The notes beneath the pieces were generated by a model. The model ran no database searches and was not told the DNA's origin. It worked only from the letters and a program-made list of their open reading frames with translations. A program made the position numbers and the translations under genes. DNA of 64,000 bases, taken from positions 1,659,664 through 1,723,663 of the forward strand of contig NZ_FNVV01000014.1 of assembly GCF_900108345.1 (NCBI RefSeq), written 5' to 3'. The stretch is from Bacteroides ndongoniae (GTDB lineage: Bacteria > Bacteroidota > Bacteroidia > Bacteroidales > Bacteroidaceae). This document shows, in pieces, positions 24,539 to 33,330 of the stretch (position 1 is its first letter; each line of letters begins with the position of its first letter).

Positions 24539-25495
24539 ATGTATTCTATAGTACTCATTATCCCTTATTTTGGAAAGTTTGATAATATTTTTGATTTATG
24601 GTTGGAGTCTTGTAAGATAAATAGTAGTATTGATTATATTATTATTACAGATATTCAAGTTAATTATAATCTTCCTGCCAACGTTAAAATTATAAAGTAT
24701 TCTTTTGATGAGCTAAGAAATAAGATTCAAAAATTATACGACTTTAAAATCTCGTTAAATACTCCATATAGATTGTGTAATTTTAAACCGGCATATGGTG
24801 AAATATTTGAGGATAAAATAAAAAAATATGATTATTGGGGGTTTTGTGATGTGGATCTTATATGGGGAAATATAAGACACTTTCTACCATCAAATATGGA
24901 CTTTGATAAAATCGGATCTTATGGCCATTTTTCACTTATAAAAAACACGTATAAGAATAATAGAATTTATAGATATAAAGATGCTTATAAAATCGCATTT
25001 TCCAATGATTTACCATTATTTTTTGATGAAGTAACATTCAATATAATATGTTCAAAACTTCATTTAACTACATTCAACTTAAAAATCGCCAACTTATATC
25101 CCAGATTAAAGAACTTCTATATAACATCTGAAAAAGAAACTGGTATATTTAGAAAGAATATTTTTAGTTGGGATAACACCAAAGGTTTATTTGCAATCAG
25201 TAAAAATAATGATGATTTTGAAGTAAGAGAATATGCATATGTTCATTTTCTAAAAAGACCAATAACGAATAAGGTTACGGATTACAAATCTTTTATTATA
25301 GTACCAAACACAATAATAAATTCTTCCGATGGATATGAAAAACTTTATAGAAAATACTGTAAAAATGGATTGTTTATATCCTATTGGAAAAATAGTTTTA
25401 GATGGCATAACTTTAAAGAAAGGCTTATTTTTAGAATTTATAAAAATAAGGTTGTAAGAACCCTTATATCAGAAATGAATAAGTTAGTAGAATAA
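24539..25495 (+). CDS. DUF6625-like protein, probable glycosyltransferase-related
   Basis: 318 residues, among the most AT-rich genes here. SIVLIIPYFGKFDNIFDLWL, SIDYIIITDIQVNYNLPANV, TPYRLCNFKPAYGEIFEDKI, and YWGFCDVDLIWGNIRHFLPS match my memory of the DUF6625 family found in polysaccharide loci. The DVDLIWG segment looks like the DXD metal site of a GT-A enzyme, so a glycosyltransferase role is likely but inferred. It is flanked on the left by a broken copy and on the right by the intact copy of the same glycosyltransferase start, which suggests insertion as a unit. Confidence 0.75.
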   Translation: MYSIVLIIPYFGKFDNIFDLWLESCKINSSIDYIIITDIQVNYNLPANVKIIKYSFDELRNKIQKLYDFKISLNTPYRLCNFKPAYGEIFEDKIKKYDYWGFCDVDLIWGNIRHFLPSNMDFDKIGSYGHFSLIKNTYKNNRIYRYKDAYKIAFSNDLPLFFDEVTFNIICSKLHLTTFNLKIANLYPRLKNFYITSEKETGIFRKNIFSWDNTKGLFAISKNNDDFEVREYAYVHFLKRPITNKVTDYKSFIIVPNTIINSSDGYEKLYRKYCKNGLFISYWKNSFRWHNFKERLIFRIYKNKVVRTLISEMNKLVE

Positions 25496-25704
25496 ATTGT
25501 ATTTTGATATTAAGCCACCCTATTGAATCAAAAATAGTCTACAATAAAAAATTAGTTAAGATTTATCATATTGAATATTAATACAATAATTGATTACTAT
25601 ATGAATAAAAAATATATCGTCAAAGAAAAAATTACAAATTAGATTAATAAATTGAATATTTATTATGCATTTGAATCTGGATAACATCATGAAGAATAAT
25701 CATT
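25496..25704. other. AT-rich spacer downstream of the insert
   Basis: 209 bp, very low GC, without a gene or recognised repeat. Its right end meets normal-GC sequence at the ATG of the glycosyltransferase (25705). Confidence 0.5.
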
Positions 25705-26871
25705 ATGAAAATTCTACTCGTCCATAACGACTACGGGAAATACTCTGGCGAAGAAGCCGTGGTTGACCGACTGGCGGCTATGTGGGCTGCACACGGATAT
25801 GAAGTAGCGCAACTGCGTCAATCAACCGCTGGTAGCCGAGAAAGCCTGACGGGCAAAATACGAGGATTCTGTGCAGGACTGTATTGTCCCAGTGGAGTGA
25901 AAGCGATGCGGGAGGCACTGCAACGGGAGAAGCCGGATGTGGTGAACGTACACAACCTATATCCTTTCATCAGCCCGGCTGCGCTGTTTGAATGTAAGAA
26001 AGCAGGAGTTCCGGTAGTGATGACCGTACACAATTTCCGACTGGTCTGCCCAACAGGACTGTTTATGCGGAACGGAAGGCCTTGTGAACTATGCTTAGAG
26101 AAGGGAAATGAATGGGGATGCGTGCGGTATAACTGCGAACGCTCACTACTGAAATCGGTGGGCTATGCAGCCCGTAATGCGGTGGCACGGCTGACTAAAG
26201 CATACATTGGATGTGTAGATAAGTTTGCCTGTATCACTGAATTTCAACGAAAGAAGCTGATAGAAGCGGGATTTGCAGCAGACAGGATCACCGTTATTCC
26301 TAACAGCATGGAGGCTCCTGCTAGTTATACTCCTTCAATAGGAAACTATGTGGCATACATCGGACGTTTGAGTTATGAAAAAGGATTTGATCTGCTGATA
26401 GAAGTGGCACGCAGACATCCGGAAATAGCATTCCGTTTTGCCGGAGCACAACGAAGTGCTACAAATATAGAGATTCCGGAAAATGTCAATTTCATGGGGT
26501 ATCTACATGGAAAAGAACTGGAAGACTTTATTCGCAACAGCCGTTTTATAGTAATGCCAAGCCGATGTTATGAAGGTTTCCCCATGGCTATTCTGGAGGC
26601 TGCCCAATATGGCAAACCAAGTATTGGACCGGATCATGGAGGATTTACAGAAATCATCGGGAAGGGAGAAAAGGCTATCGGACGGCTATTTATTCCGAAT
26701 GATATGGCTGACTTGGAACAACAGATTGCCACACTTTGGGAACAGCCGAAAATGGTAGAAGAATTAGGAGAAAAGGCTTTTCGGAAGTTGCAACAGGAGT
26801 ATGCGACGGAGGTGGTGTATGGGAAATGGAATGAATTGGTTGAGGGGTTAAGGTTGAAGGATAAAGGATGA
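25705..26871 (+). CDS. Family 4 glycosyltransferase
   Basis: 388 residues. MKILLVHNDYGKYSGEEAVV, VVNVHNLYPFISPAALFECK, VVMTVHNFRLVCPTGLFMRN, the Cys-containing loop GRPCELCLEKGNEWGCVRYN, YIGRLSYEKGFDLLIEVA, and the E-x7-E motif CYEGFPMAILEAAQYGKPSI identify a GT4 enzyme with the Cys-rich insert common in this subgroup. Role: repeat-unit assembly. The last codons (VEGLRLKDKG) run into the GGTTGAAGGATAAAGGATGA intergenic repeat, so the C-terminus is repeat-derived. A broken copy of its start is at 24100. Confidence 0.92.
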   Translation: MKILLVHNDYGKYSGEEAVVDRLAAMWAAHGYEVAQLRQSTAGSRESLTGKIRGFCAGLYCPSGVKAMREALQREKPDVVNVHNLYPFISPAALFECKKAGVPVVMTVHNFRLVCPTGLFMRNGRPCELCLEKGNEWGCVRYNCERSLLKSVGYAARNAVARLTKAYIGCVDKFACITEFQRKKLIEAGFAADRITVIPNSMEAPASYTPSIGNYVAYIGRLSYEKGFDLLIEVARRHPEIAFRFAGAQRSATNIEIPENVNFMGYLHGKELEDFIRNSRFIVMPSRCYEGFPMAILEAAQYGKPSIGPDHGGFTEIIGKGEKAIGRLFIPNDMADLEQQIATLWEQPKMVEELGEKAFRKLQQEYATEVVYGKWNELVEGLRLKDKG

Positions 26872-27106
26872 GGGATGAGGGATGAGCGTTGAGGGTTTAG
26901 AGTTGAGAACTGAGGGATAATTCAGCATAATGAATGATAGATGCTTTAAACCATAAACACTAAACCTTAAACTTTTATATACCACAGAGTTGCACAGAGT
27001 AAAATATAAATCCAAGTGAATTCCGTGCAATTCGTTCCTTAAACCATAAACACTAAACCATAAACTTTAGATCACCACAGAGCTTATATAAAGGATTTTA
27101 TAAATA
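26872..27106. repeat. Composite intergenic repeats
   Basis: GGATGAGGGATGAGGGATGA, GCGTTGAGGGTTTAGAGTTG, CCATAAACACTAAACCTTAA (twice), and an ACCACAGAGTTGCACAGAG module. No gene or clear promoter is seen. Confidence 0.65.
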
Positions 27107-28174
27107 ATGAAACAAACAACTAACAGATTAGCAGGGCTTGATATTATACGGTGTTTTGCCATTTTTTCGGTAATAGCAGGACACTTCTTTGTGTTAAACA
27201 CACCTTTTAGGGAAACCATTTTTGACGTTTCTGGGATGTTTGGACAAGGATTAGTCTATCTGTTGTTTAATGCAACAGGAGTACCGTTGTTCATTATGAT
27301 GACAGGCTATCTGAATGCACATAAAGTAGAATGTAACCGGAAGTATTATAAGGGAATGGGGAGAGCATTGATCTCGTATCTGCTGTTTTCAGTTATTACC
27401 ATCCTATTCCGGAAGTATTATCTGCATGAAAATTTATCGTGGATTCAGTGGGGTCTGAAAATTCTGGACTTCTCAGCAATTCCCTACGGTTGGTATATCG
27501 AGATGTGGATTGGCCTGTATTTGTTAACACCGTTCCTAAACCTGCTGTACAAGGCTATCCCGACTCAAAAACAAAAGCTCATTTTATTGGTGACATTATA
27601 TGTACTGACAGCCTTACCGGACTTACTGAACCGATACGGGCTACATCTGGTACCGGGATTCTGGCAATCGGTCTTTCCGCTGACTTACTTCTTCATCGGC
27701 AGATACATACGAGAATATGAGCCTGAATTGAAAGGGAAAAAGATACTAGTAGCCATTATAGCCATTTTAGCGATATGCGCTATTAATCCGTTATTTAACT
27801 TGCTTTTTGTAAAAGAACATACCATGATTCAGATAGCAGGAGGATCGAACGGAGTTTTCGGAACCATTGTAGCGGTACTGACTTTTATATTGCTTTATAA
27901 GATTGATATCCGGAACGTATGGACAAAAAAGGTGCTGACACGTATTTCGCTGCTTTCATTAGACATGTATCTGTGCTGCTATATCTTCGACAAAATATTT
28001 TACCCATACTTTATCGATCGGCATTTTGTCGATCAGGCTCAATTCGGCATCTATTTCTTTGTAATAGTTCCACTGGTATTTGTGGCCTCTCTGCTAACTG
28101 CACAAGTGAAAGAGTGGATTAATTTACTGTTTACCCGAAAAAAATCCGCTTCACTTACGTGCCATAATGCTTAA
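27107..28174 (+). CDS. Membrane acyltransferase family 3 (sugar O-acetylase)
   Basis: 355 residues with about ten hydrophobic segments. LAGLDIIRCFAIFSVIAGHF carries the family's R and H in the first helix; the catalytic His is in AGHFF. VPLFIMMTGYLNAHK and SYLLFSVITILFRKYY follow. Role: transfers acetyl (or another acyl) from the cytoplasm to polysaccharide sugars in the periplasm. It is followed 49 bp later by a second acyltransferase, so the polymer is probably acylated at two places. Confidence 0.9.
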   Translation: MKQTTNRLAGLDIIRCFAIFSVIAGHFFVLNTPFRETIFDVSGMFGQGLVYLLFNATGVPLFIMMTGYLNAHKVECNRKYYKGMGRALISYLLFSVITILFRKYYLHENLSWIQWGLKILDFSAIPYGWYIEMWIGLYLLTPFLNLLYKAIPTQKQKLILLVTLYVLTALPDLLNRYGLHLVPGFWQSVFPLTYFFIGRYIREYEPELKGKKILVAIIAILAICAINPLFNLLFVKEHTMIQIAGGSNGVFGTIVAVLTFILLYKIDIRNVWTKKVLTRISLLSLDMYLCCYIFDKIFYPYFIDRHFVDQAQFGIYFFVIVPLVFVASLLTAQVKEWINLLFTRKKSASLTCHNA

Positions 28175-28223
28175 CACACTCTATTCAAAGAATTAAATTT
28201 CAAAAGTTTAGAAAAAGAAAAAT

Positions 28224-29195
28224 ATGATACAAGCAAAACAAAGAATTGATTTTATCGATTTAGTTAAAGGATGGGTGATTTTCTTAGTGATTTGGGTACA
28301 TACCGATCATCCGTCATGGGTAACTGTAGACTTTGTCAATTCAGCATTCTTCCTATTATCGGGACTGTTTTTCAAAAAATATGAGTTTGGGACATTTTCA
28401 ACCAAACAAGTCAACAGTTTGCTTATCCCCTTTATTTTTTTCTACCTGATTTCTTATCCGTTCCGGATTGTGCTGCATTATTGGGATTTCAGAACTTTAG
28501 AATCTTTTGACTGGGGATGCATCCTTGATATTTTTGATTCTGCAAGCCGTTCTGACTATCTATTTATCAATGTTCCCTTGTGGTTCATTTTATGTATATT
28601 CTTCGTCAGATATTACTATTGGCTGATATGTAAAGCTCCTAAATGGATTCTATTAGGCATAGCCATACTCTTATTCATGCTACGCGAACAAATTAATTCG
28701 ATAGCAACACCCTTTATGATAAACAATGCAGCCTATTGGTTAGGGTTCTTCATCGTAGGTAATCTATCATCCAAGTGGTTAACGTCAGAAAATAAAAAGA
28801 GTAAGATAAGTGCCATTGGAATAACAGGATTATTGGGGCTTATACTGTATATTGCAGAAGCACAGATAGAATCGGACTTTTTACCCAATGCAATCACGCA
28901 TGTTGAACGTCTTTCACTGATTATCTTCACCATCCTGATATTTTCTTTCATTCGAACGAAATATCTGGCTCCACTGAAATTTATGGGAGAAAACACACTG
29001 ACGATATTGGGATACCATTTTTTTATACTGATACCTCTATCTCGATTGTCACACAAAATAAGTGGAGGTGAGGTATATCCTTATCTGATAGGTTTGCCTT
29101 GTTCTATATTGACTGCAATTGTTTTGTATTTCATCATCAAGTTTTCAAATAAATATATACCAGCCCTTGTAGGGAAAGGAAATCTAATAAAATAA
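28224..29195 (+). CDS. Membrane acyltransferase (fucose 4-O-acetylase-like)
   Basis: 323 residues, about ten hydrophobic segments. RIDFIDLVKGWVIFLVIWVH begins the protein, with the His in the first helix; FFLLSGLFFKKYEFG and INSIATPFMINNAAYWLGFF follow. The short form and FIDLVKG start resemble the fucose 4-O-acetylase type (COG3594). Role: O-acylation of the surface polysaccharide. It precedes the WecG/TagA-type transferase by 7 bp, and the change to GC-rich codons occurs at that junction. Confidence 0.87.
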   Translation: MIQAKQRIDFIDLVKGWVIFLVIWVHTDHPSWVTVDFVNSAFFLLSGLFFKKYEFGTFSTKQVNSLLIPFIFFYLISYPFRIVLHYWDFRTLESFDWGCILDIFDSASRSDYLFINVPLWFILCIFFVRYYYWLICKAPKWILLGIAILLFMLREQINSIATPFMINNAAYWLGFFIVGNLSSKWLTSENKKSKISAIGITGLLGLILYIAEAQIESDFLPNAITHVERLSLIIFTILIFSFIRTKYLAPLKFMGENTLTILGYHFFILIPLSRLSHKISGGEVYPYLIGLPCSILTAIVLYFIIKFSNKYIPALVGKGNLIK

Positions 29196-29202
29196 TTACA
29201 AT

Positions 29203-29955
29203 ATGCAAACGTATTTCAACATCCGATATGAATTTGACCGCAAGACGGTGTGGGAACGCATCGACCGACAGGTGAAGGATGGAAAGGCGGACTACATCTG
29301 CGTGGCGGACGGAGTGATTCTGGACCACGCAAACCGGAACCCGGAATACCTGAAGGTGGTGAACGGGGGAATGTTCGCCATCTGCGACAGCAGCTATGTG
29401 CCGCTGTACCTGAAGTGGATCTATGGAAAAAGGTATGAACAGTACTGCGGAAGCCAGATCTTCAGGGACATCGTGGCGGGACGGAAGTATCGCATGATTT
29501 TCATGGGGACTTCGCAGGAGACACTGGACGGGCTGCGCAACAAGCTGGCGGAGATGAATCCGGAGGTGAAGGGAATGAAGTTTATAGAGTTGCCCTTCAG
29601 AAAGGTGGAGGACTTTGACTACCCGGAGATAGCACGCACCATCGAGGAGGACGGGGCGGACATCGTATGGGTGGCCTTGGGAGCACCGAAACAGGAGATC
29701 TTTATGAGTCTGCTGAAACCGCACCTGAAACGGGGGGTGATGATAGCGGTAGGGGCTGCCTTTAAGTTCTACAGCGGAACAGACGTGCAGCGGGCACCGG
29801 AATGGATGGTGAAGCATCATCTGGAGTTTGTGCACCGCATCTACAAGGAACCGAAGAAGCAGCTGAAACGTTGCTGGGGCATTGTGTCGACACTGCCCGG
29901 ACTGCTGTGGGGAGAATGGAGAAGGAGCAAGAAGCAACCGAAGGTAAGGGCATGA
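29203..29955 (+). CDS. WecG/TagA/CpsF family glycosyltransferase
   Basis: 250 residues. DYICVADGVILDHANRNPEY, MFAICDSSYVPLYLKWIYG, CGSQIFRDIVAGRKYRMIFM, VWVALGAPKQEIFMSLLKPH, and VGAAFKFYSGTDVQRAPEWM, then MVKHHLEFVHRIYKEPKK, match the family (GT26). Role: adds a ManNAc-type sugar, often the second sugar on the lipid carrier. G-ending codons (AAG, GTG, ACG) dominate, unlike the rest of the locus. It overlaps the next gene by 4 bp (ATGA). Confidence 0.92.
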   Translation: MQTYFNIRYEFDRKTVWERIDRQVKDGKADYICVADGVILDHANRNPEYLKVVNGGMFAICDSSYVPLYLKWIYGKRYEQYCGSQIFRDIVAGRKYRMIFMGTSQETLDGLRNKLAEMNPEVKGMKFIELPFRKVEDFDYPEIARTIEEDGADIVWVALGAPKQEIFMSLLKPHLKRGVMIAVGAAFKFYSGTDVQRAPEWMVKHHLEFVHRIYKEPKKQLKRCWGIVSTLPGLLWGEWRRSKKQPKVRA

Positions 29956-30839
29956 GGAAGGAACTGATAAGGCTGGCTTGCATCGTGGCTGTGCTGACGG
30001 GGTTATGCCGGATGACAGCAGTGGCACAACCGGCCATCCCGGCGGGTCAGGTGGACCTGTTTATGGGGGTGGACTTCAACTACCGGGATCTGTTTCACAA
30101 CGGAAGGGTGTATGACTTTCTGATAAACCTGACGCCGGGCGTGAAATGGAACATGGGGAAAGGATGGCAGGCGACGGCGCAGGCGATGGTGCCGGTGGTG
30201 AACCAGTATGGGGCGTACTACAAACGGGTGAGGCTGAACATGGCGGCCCTGTCGAAGGAAGCGCACTGGGGGGAACGGTGGTACCTGAGGGTGACGGGTG
30301 GTCTGTTTGACGACGAACGCTACGGCGTGGATGCGAAGGGCATGTACGTGGTGAACCGGGCACTGGCACTGGAGGCGCAGGCGGGCCTGACGGGTTTCTG
30401 CTCGATGGCTACGGGATGGGCTGCCAGCACGCCGGAACGGGTGATCGCACTGGTGGGTGCGAATGTGTATCTGAACCGCTGGAACACGCAGTTCAGGGCG
30501 CGGGGCGGACGGTTTCTGTACGAGGACTATGGGGGGGTGGCAGAGGTGATGAGACACTTCAGGCACTGCACAGTGGGTGTGTACGGACAATATAGTGACA
30601 AAGGAAAGGCGAACGGAGGATTCAAGGTGATCATGATGATTCCACCCTATAAGCTGAAGAGACGGAAGGTAAACGTAAGACCGGCAACGAACTTCCGACT
30701 GACGTATAACCAGCAGGGCGATGCGTATGCCAACGCCATGTATCGGACGGATCCGGAGGAGAACGAAAGGGAAGGATGGTTTGGCCTCACCCCCGTCCCC
30801 TCTCCCAAGGAGAGGGGGGAGGAGCGGATTGAGGATTAA
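29952..30839 (+). CDS. Secreted/outer-membrane beta-rich protein, unknown function
   Basis: 295 residues from the ATG at 29952, which overlaps the previous TGA; the longer frame upstream is read inside the transferase gene and is rejected. A signal peptide is clear (LIRLACIVAVLTGLCRMTAV then AQPAIP). The rest alternates aromatic and charged residues (VDLFMGVDFNYRDLF, GAYYKRVRLNMAALS, WGERWYLRVTGGLFDDE), as in outer-membrane beta-strands. It pairs with the YjbH-like gene downstream, so a role in polymer export is likely but inferred. The C-terminus TPVPSPKERGEERIED comes from the intergenic palindromic repeat. Confidence 0.7.
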   Translation: MRKELIRLACIVAVLTGLCRMTAVAQPAIPAGQVDLFMGVDFNYRDLFHNGRVYDFLINLTPGVKWNMGKGWQATAQAMVPVVNQYGAYYKRVRLNMAALSKEAHWGERWYLRVTGGLFDDERYGVDAKGMYVVNRALALEAQAGLTGFCSMATGWAASTPERVIALVGANVYLNRWNTQFRARGGRFLYEDYGGVAEVMRHFRHCTVGVYGQYSDKGKANGGFKVIMMIPPYKLKRRKVNVRPATNFRLTYNQQGDAYANAMYRTDPEENEREGWFGLTPVPSPKERGEERIED

Positions 30840-31103
30840 TCTGTGATAATCTGAGTAATCTGTGATAAATTAAATTAGGCACGGATGACACGGATAACAC
30901 AGGTTTTATTTTTCCTCTGTGAAACTCTGTGTCCTCTGTGGTGAATTAAGGTTGAGGGAGGCTTAAATTAAAAATTAAAAGTGAAAAATTAAAAGTTTGG
31001 AGTTGAGGGTTTAGGGTTTAGAGTAGTCAATGTATTGGCTCTAACTTCTTTAACTTCTTAACTCCTTAACTTCTTAACTCCTTAACTCCTTAAAATAACG
31101 ATT
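30840..31103. repeat. Composite intergenic repeat upstream of the YjbH-like gene
   Basis: The order is GGCACGGATGACACGGATAA, CTCTGTGAAACTCTGTGTCC, GAGTTGAGGGTTTAGGGTTT, GTAGTCAATGTATTGGCTCT and TTCTTAACTCCTTAACTTC, ending close to the GTG start. It has the same orientation as the block before the flippase. Confidence 0.75.
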
Positions 31104-31850
31104 GTGAAAAAAATAGATATCTATAGAATAGTGATAGGGCTGTGTCTGCTGATGCTGGGAAAGACGGCGGGGGCACAGGAATATAGCGGCATTACGGGCA
31201 TGGTGCATGTGCCGACGGCGGAAATGGCTCCGGAGGGAGAGGCACGGATAGGCGTGTTCTTCCTGAACAGGGAGTTTACGCCGGACAACCTGAAATGCGA
31301 GGGAGCGAAGTATCATACGGCTGATTATTTTCTGGCCATCACGCCGTTTCCGTGGATTGAGCTGTCGTACACCTGTACGCTGATGAAGGGTATCAGCAAT
31401 GCGGGGGAAGTGGGTTATAACATGAAGGACCGTTACTTCTCGGTAAAGGTGCGACCGCTGAAGGAGGGAAAATGGTGGCCGGCAGTGGCCATCGGTACGC
31501 AGGACCCGGGAAGAACCATCGAATCGTATGAAGGGAACCTGACGTACTTCCAGAACTACTACGTGACGGCCAGCAAGCACTTCGTGAAGCACGGGCATGA
31601 GCTGGGGGTGCACCTGGCTTACCGCTACTTCCGCGACACGACTCCCAACCGGAAATGGAAAGGAGTGGCGGGAGGCATCACGTACCGGCCGGCATTTGCC
31701 AGGAATTGGCGTGCCATAGCTGAATATACGGGTAACGAGGTGAATATGGCGGTGGACTGCAAGCTGTGGAAGTATCTGTTCCTGCAGGCATCGCTGCTGA
31801 ATGGGAAGTATTTCTCGGGAGGGATGTGCTTCAAGATACAGTTGATGTGA
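31104..31850 (+). CDS. YjbH-like outer-membrane exopolysaccharide protein
   Basis: 248 residues from a GTG start. A signal peptide (IVIGLCLLMLGKTAGA then QEYSG) is followed by SGITGMVHVPTAEMAPEGEA and RIGVFFLNREFTPDN, the opening pattern of the YjbH family, then repeated beta-strand-like segments to the end (CFKIQLM). Family knowledge: YjbH-type proteins are outer-membrane factors of exopolysaccharide production. It is encoded after the assembly genes with a second secreted beta-rich protein, suggesting a two-part outer-membrane device. The family call is moderate because only the N-terminal motif is distinctive. Confidence 0.65.
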   Translation: MKKIDIYRIVIGLCLLMLGKTAGAQEYSGITGMVHVPTAEMAPEGEARIGVFFLNREFTPDNLKCEGAKYHTADYFLAITPFPWIELSYTCTLMKGISNAGEVGYNMKDRYFSVKVRPLKEGKWWPAVAIGTQDPGRTIESYEGNLTYFQNYYVTASKHFVKHGHELGVHLAYRYFRDTTPNRKWKGVAGGITYRPAFARNWRAIAEYTGNEVNMAVDCKLWKYLFLQASLLNGKYFSGGMCFKIQLM

Positions 31851-32145
31851 GAAAATGAAGAATGAAGAATGATGAATGAAGAATGAAGAATTTTAATACA
31901 TAGGCTACTAGCAACGCTAAACCTTTATTCAACACAGATTACGCAGATTATCGCAGATTAAAAATCCATGTTTTTCCGTGTAATCCGTGCCTGAAAAACC
32001 ATTAATCATTAATCATTAACCATTAATCATTATCCATTCTCCATTCTCCATTCTCCATTAATCAACTTGCAAAACTTAGAAACATACATCTCAATATATA
32101 AATACAATTAACTGTTTATTTACTAATTTTTTAAAACCAAACAAC
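31851..32145. repeat. Composite repeat in reverse order, then AT-rich leader
   Basis: ATGAAGAATGATGAATGAAG, CATAGGCTACTAGCAACGCT, TTTATTCAACACAGATTACG, CCATGTTTTTCCGTGTAATC and TTAATCATTAATCATTAACC run to about 32060. They are in the opposite order to 30880-31090, so the YjbH-like gene also lies between inverted blocks. The last 80 bp is AT-rich leader for the lipoprotein gene. Confidence 0.7.
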
Positions 32146-33330
32146 ATGAAAAAGTTTATGAATTTTGGAGTGCTGACACTCCTGGGAATGGCACTGACGT
32201 TCGGTATGACCTCATGCAGTGACGATGATCCGGATTACAGCAACGTGACTCCGCCAACGGTAGAACTGGCTAAGGCTAACATAAGTGGTATGGTTACCAC
32301 CATAGGAGGCAAACCGATTGCTGGTGCTGAAGTGACTGCCAAACTGGGTAACACTACACTGAGCGCAACAACCAATGCAGACGGTGAGTATACGCTGGAA
32401 GGACTGGCTGAAAACGGTACGTACACCATGACAGCTACGGCTAGTGGTAAGCAAAGCGTGACTGGCAGTGTGACTGTGAACAAAGGCGAAACTGCTGCAT
32501 GGAACACCAGACTGTCTAACGAGGCTACAACTGTCAGCGTAAGCCAGACGGAAGAGACCAGCGTGGAAATAGTAACGGAAACTCTGGAGAATAACGAAGA
32601 GGCTCAGGTGACAACTGTAACCGTTATTCCGGCTGCTGCTGTAGAGGAGGGTGAGGAAATCATCGTAACACCGGTATACAGCACGGACTATGTGGCTACA
32701 AAGGCTGCTACTACCAAGGACTTCATGGTGATGGGTATCAACATCAGTTGCAGCAATCCGAATGCAGTGCTGAAGGCTCCTATCAAACTGACTTTCGACC
32801 TGACTGACGACGTTATAGCTCAGATCAAGCCGATGAAGGAAGTAAACGGAAGCTGGGTAGAGGCTGAAGTTACGGAAGAAGGTGAAAAGGTGGTGTTCAC
32901 GGTAGATGCATTCACGACTTACTCGCTGTTTATCAACGCTACACTGAACCAGAACGCATCGACTGAAGCAATCAGCTTTGTACAGGCTGAGTATGACAAC
33001 CTGTATGGTGCAAGCGAAATGAGCGTAGGTACAGCTACTTATACGTACAAGATGGGATCGGAAATCGGACAGCACAGCAACTTGCTGGGTGCTTATCTGG
33101 CAGAAATCCTGGCACAGCAGATGGCGGGTTCGACTGTAAAGACTGTGAACGGTTCGTATGAGATCAACGTAACTCTGCCGATAGGTACTGCTCTGACACT
33201 GAGCGGTAAGCAGGCTGTAGAAACGACTTCGATTGCTGCCGGTTCGACTACTGTATCGGGTAAGAGCTATGGTAAGGTTAGCGTAACAGCCAACACTTAC
33301 AACCGTCAGCATAACGGTGGTACGAATTAA
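32146..33330 (+). CDS. Lipoprotein with carboxypeptidase-like regulatory (Ig-like) domain
   Basis: 394 residues. The lipobox is at FGMTSC (Cys about 24), followed by an Asp-rich tether SDDDPDYSN. Residues about 43-125 form a CarboxypepD_reg-like beta-sandwich (ISGMVTTIGGKPIAGAEVTA, TNADGEYTLEGLAENGTYTM). The remainder is Thr/Val-rich and beta-type with no family I recognise. Role: probably an outer-membrane-anchored surface protein. It closes the polysaccharide locus before a strong terminator, so a link to polymer attachment or export is possible but unproven. Confidence 0.8.
   Translation: MKKFMNFGVLTLLGMALTFGMTSCSDDDPDYSNVTPPTVELAKANISGMVTTIGGKPIAGAEVTAKLGNTTLSATTNADGEYTLEGLAENGTYTMTATASGKQSVTGSVTVNKGETAAWNTRLSNEATTVSVSQTEETSVEIVTETLENNEEAQVTTVTVIPAAAVEEGEEIIVTPVYSTDYVATKAATTKDFMVMGINISCSNPNAVLKAPIKLTFDLTDDVIAQIKPMKEVNGSWVEAEVTEEGEKVVFTVDAFTTYSLFINATLNQNASTEAISFVQAEYDNLYGASEMSVGTATYTYKMGSEIGQHSNLLGAYLAEILAQQMAGSTVKTVNGSYEINVTLPIGTALTLSGKQAVETTSIAAGSTTVSGKSYGKVSVTANTYNRQHNGGTN

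Noticed and set aside
32212..33312. 366-codon minus-strand frame inside the lipoprotein gene
   Set aside because: Antisense of a gene with clear signal peptide and lipobox; the Ser/Tyr/Arg-rich product is a codon-bias artefact.
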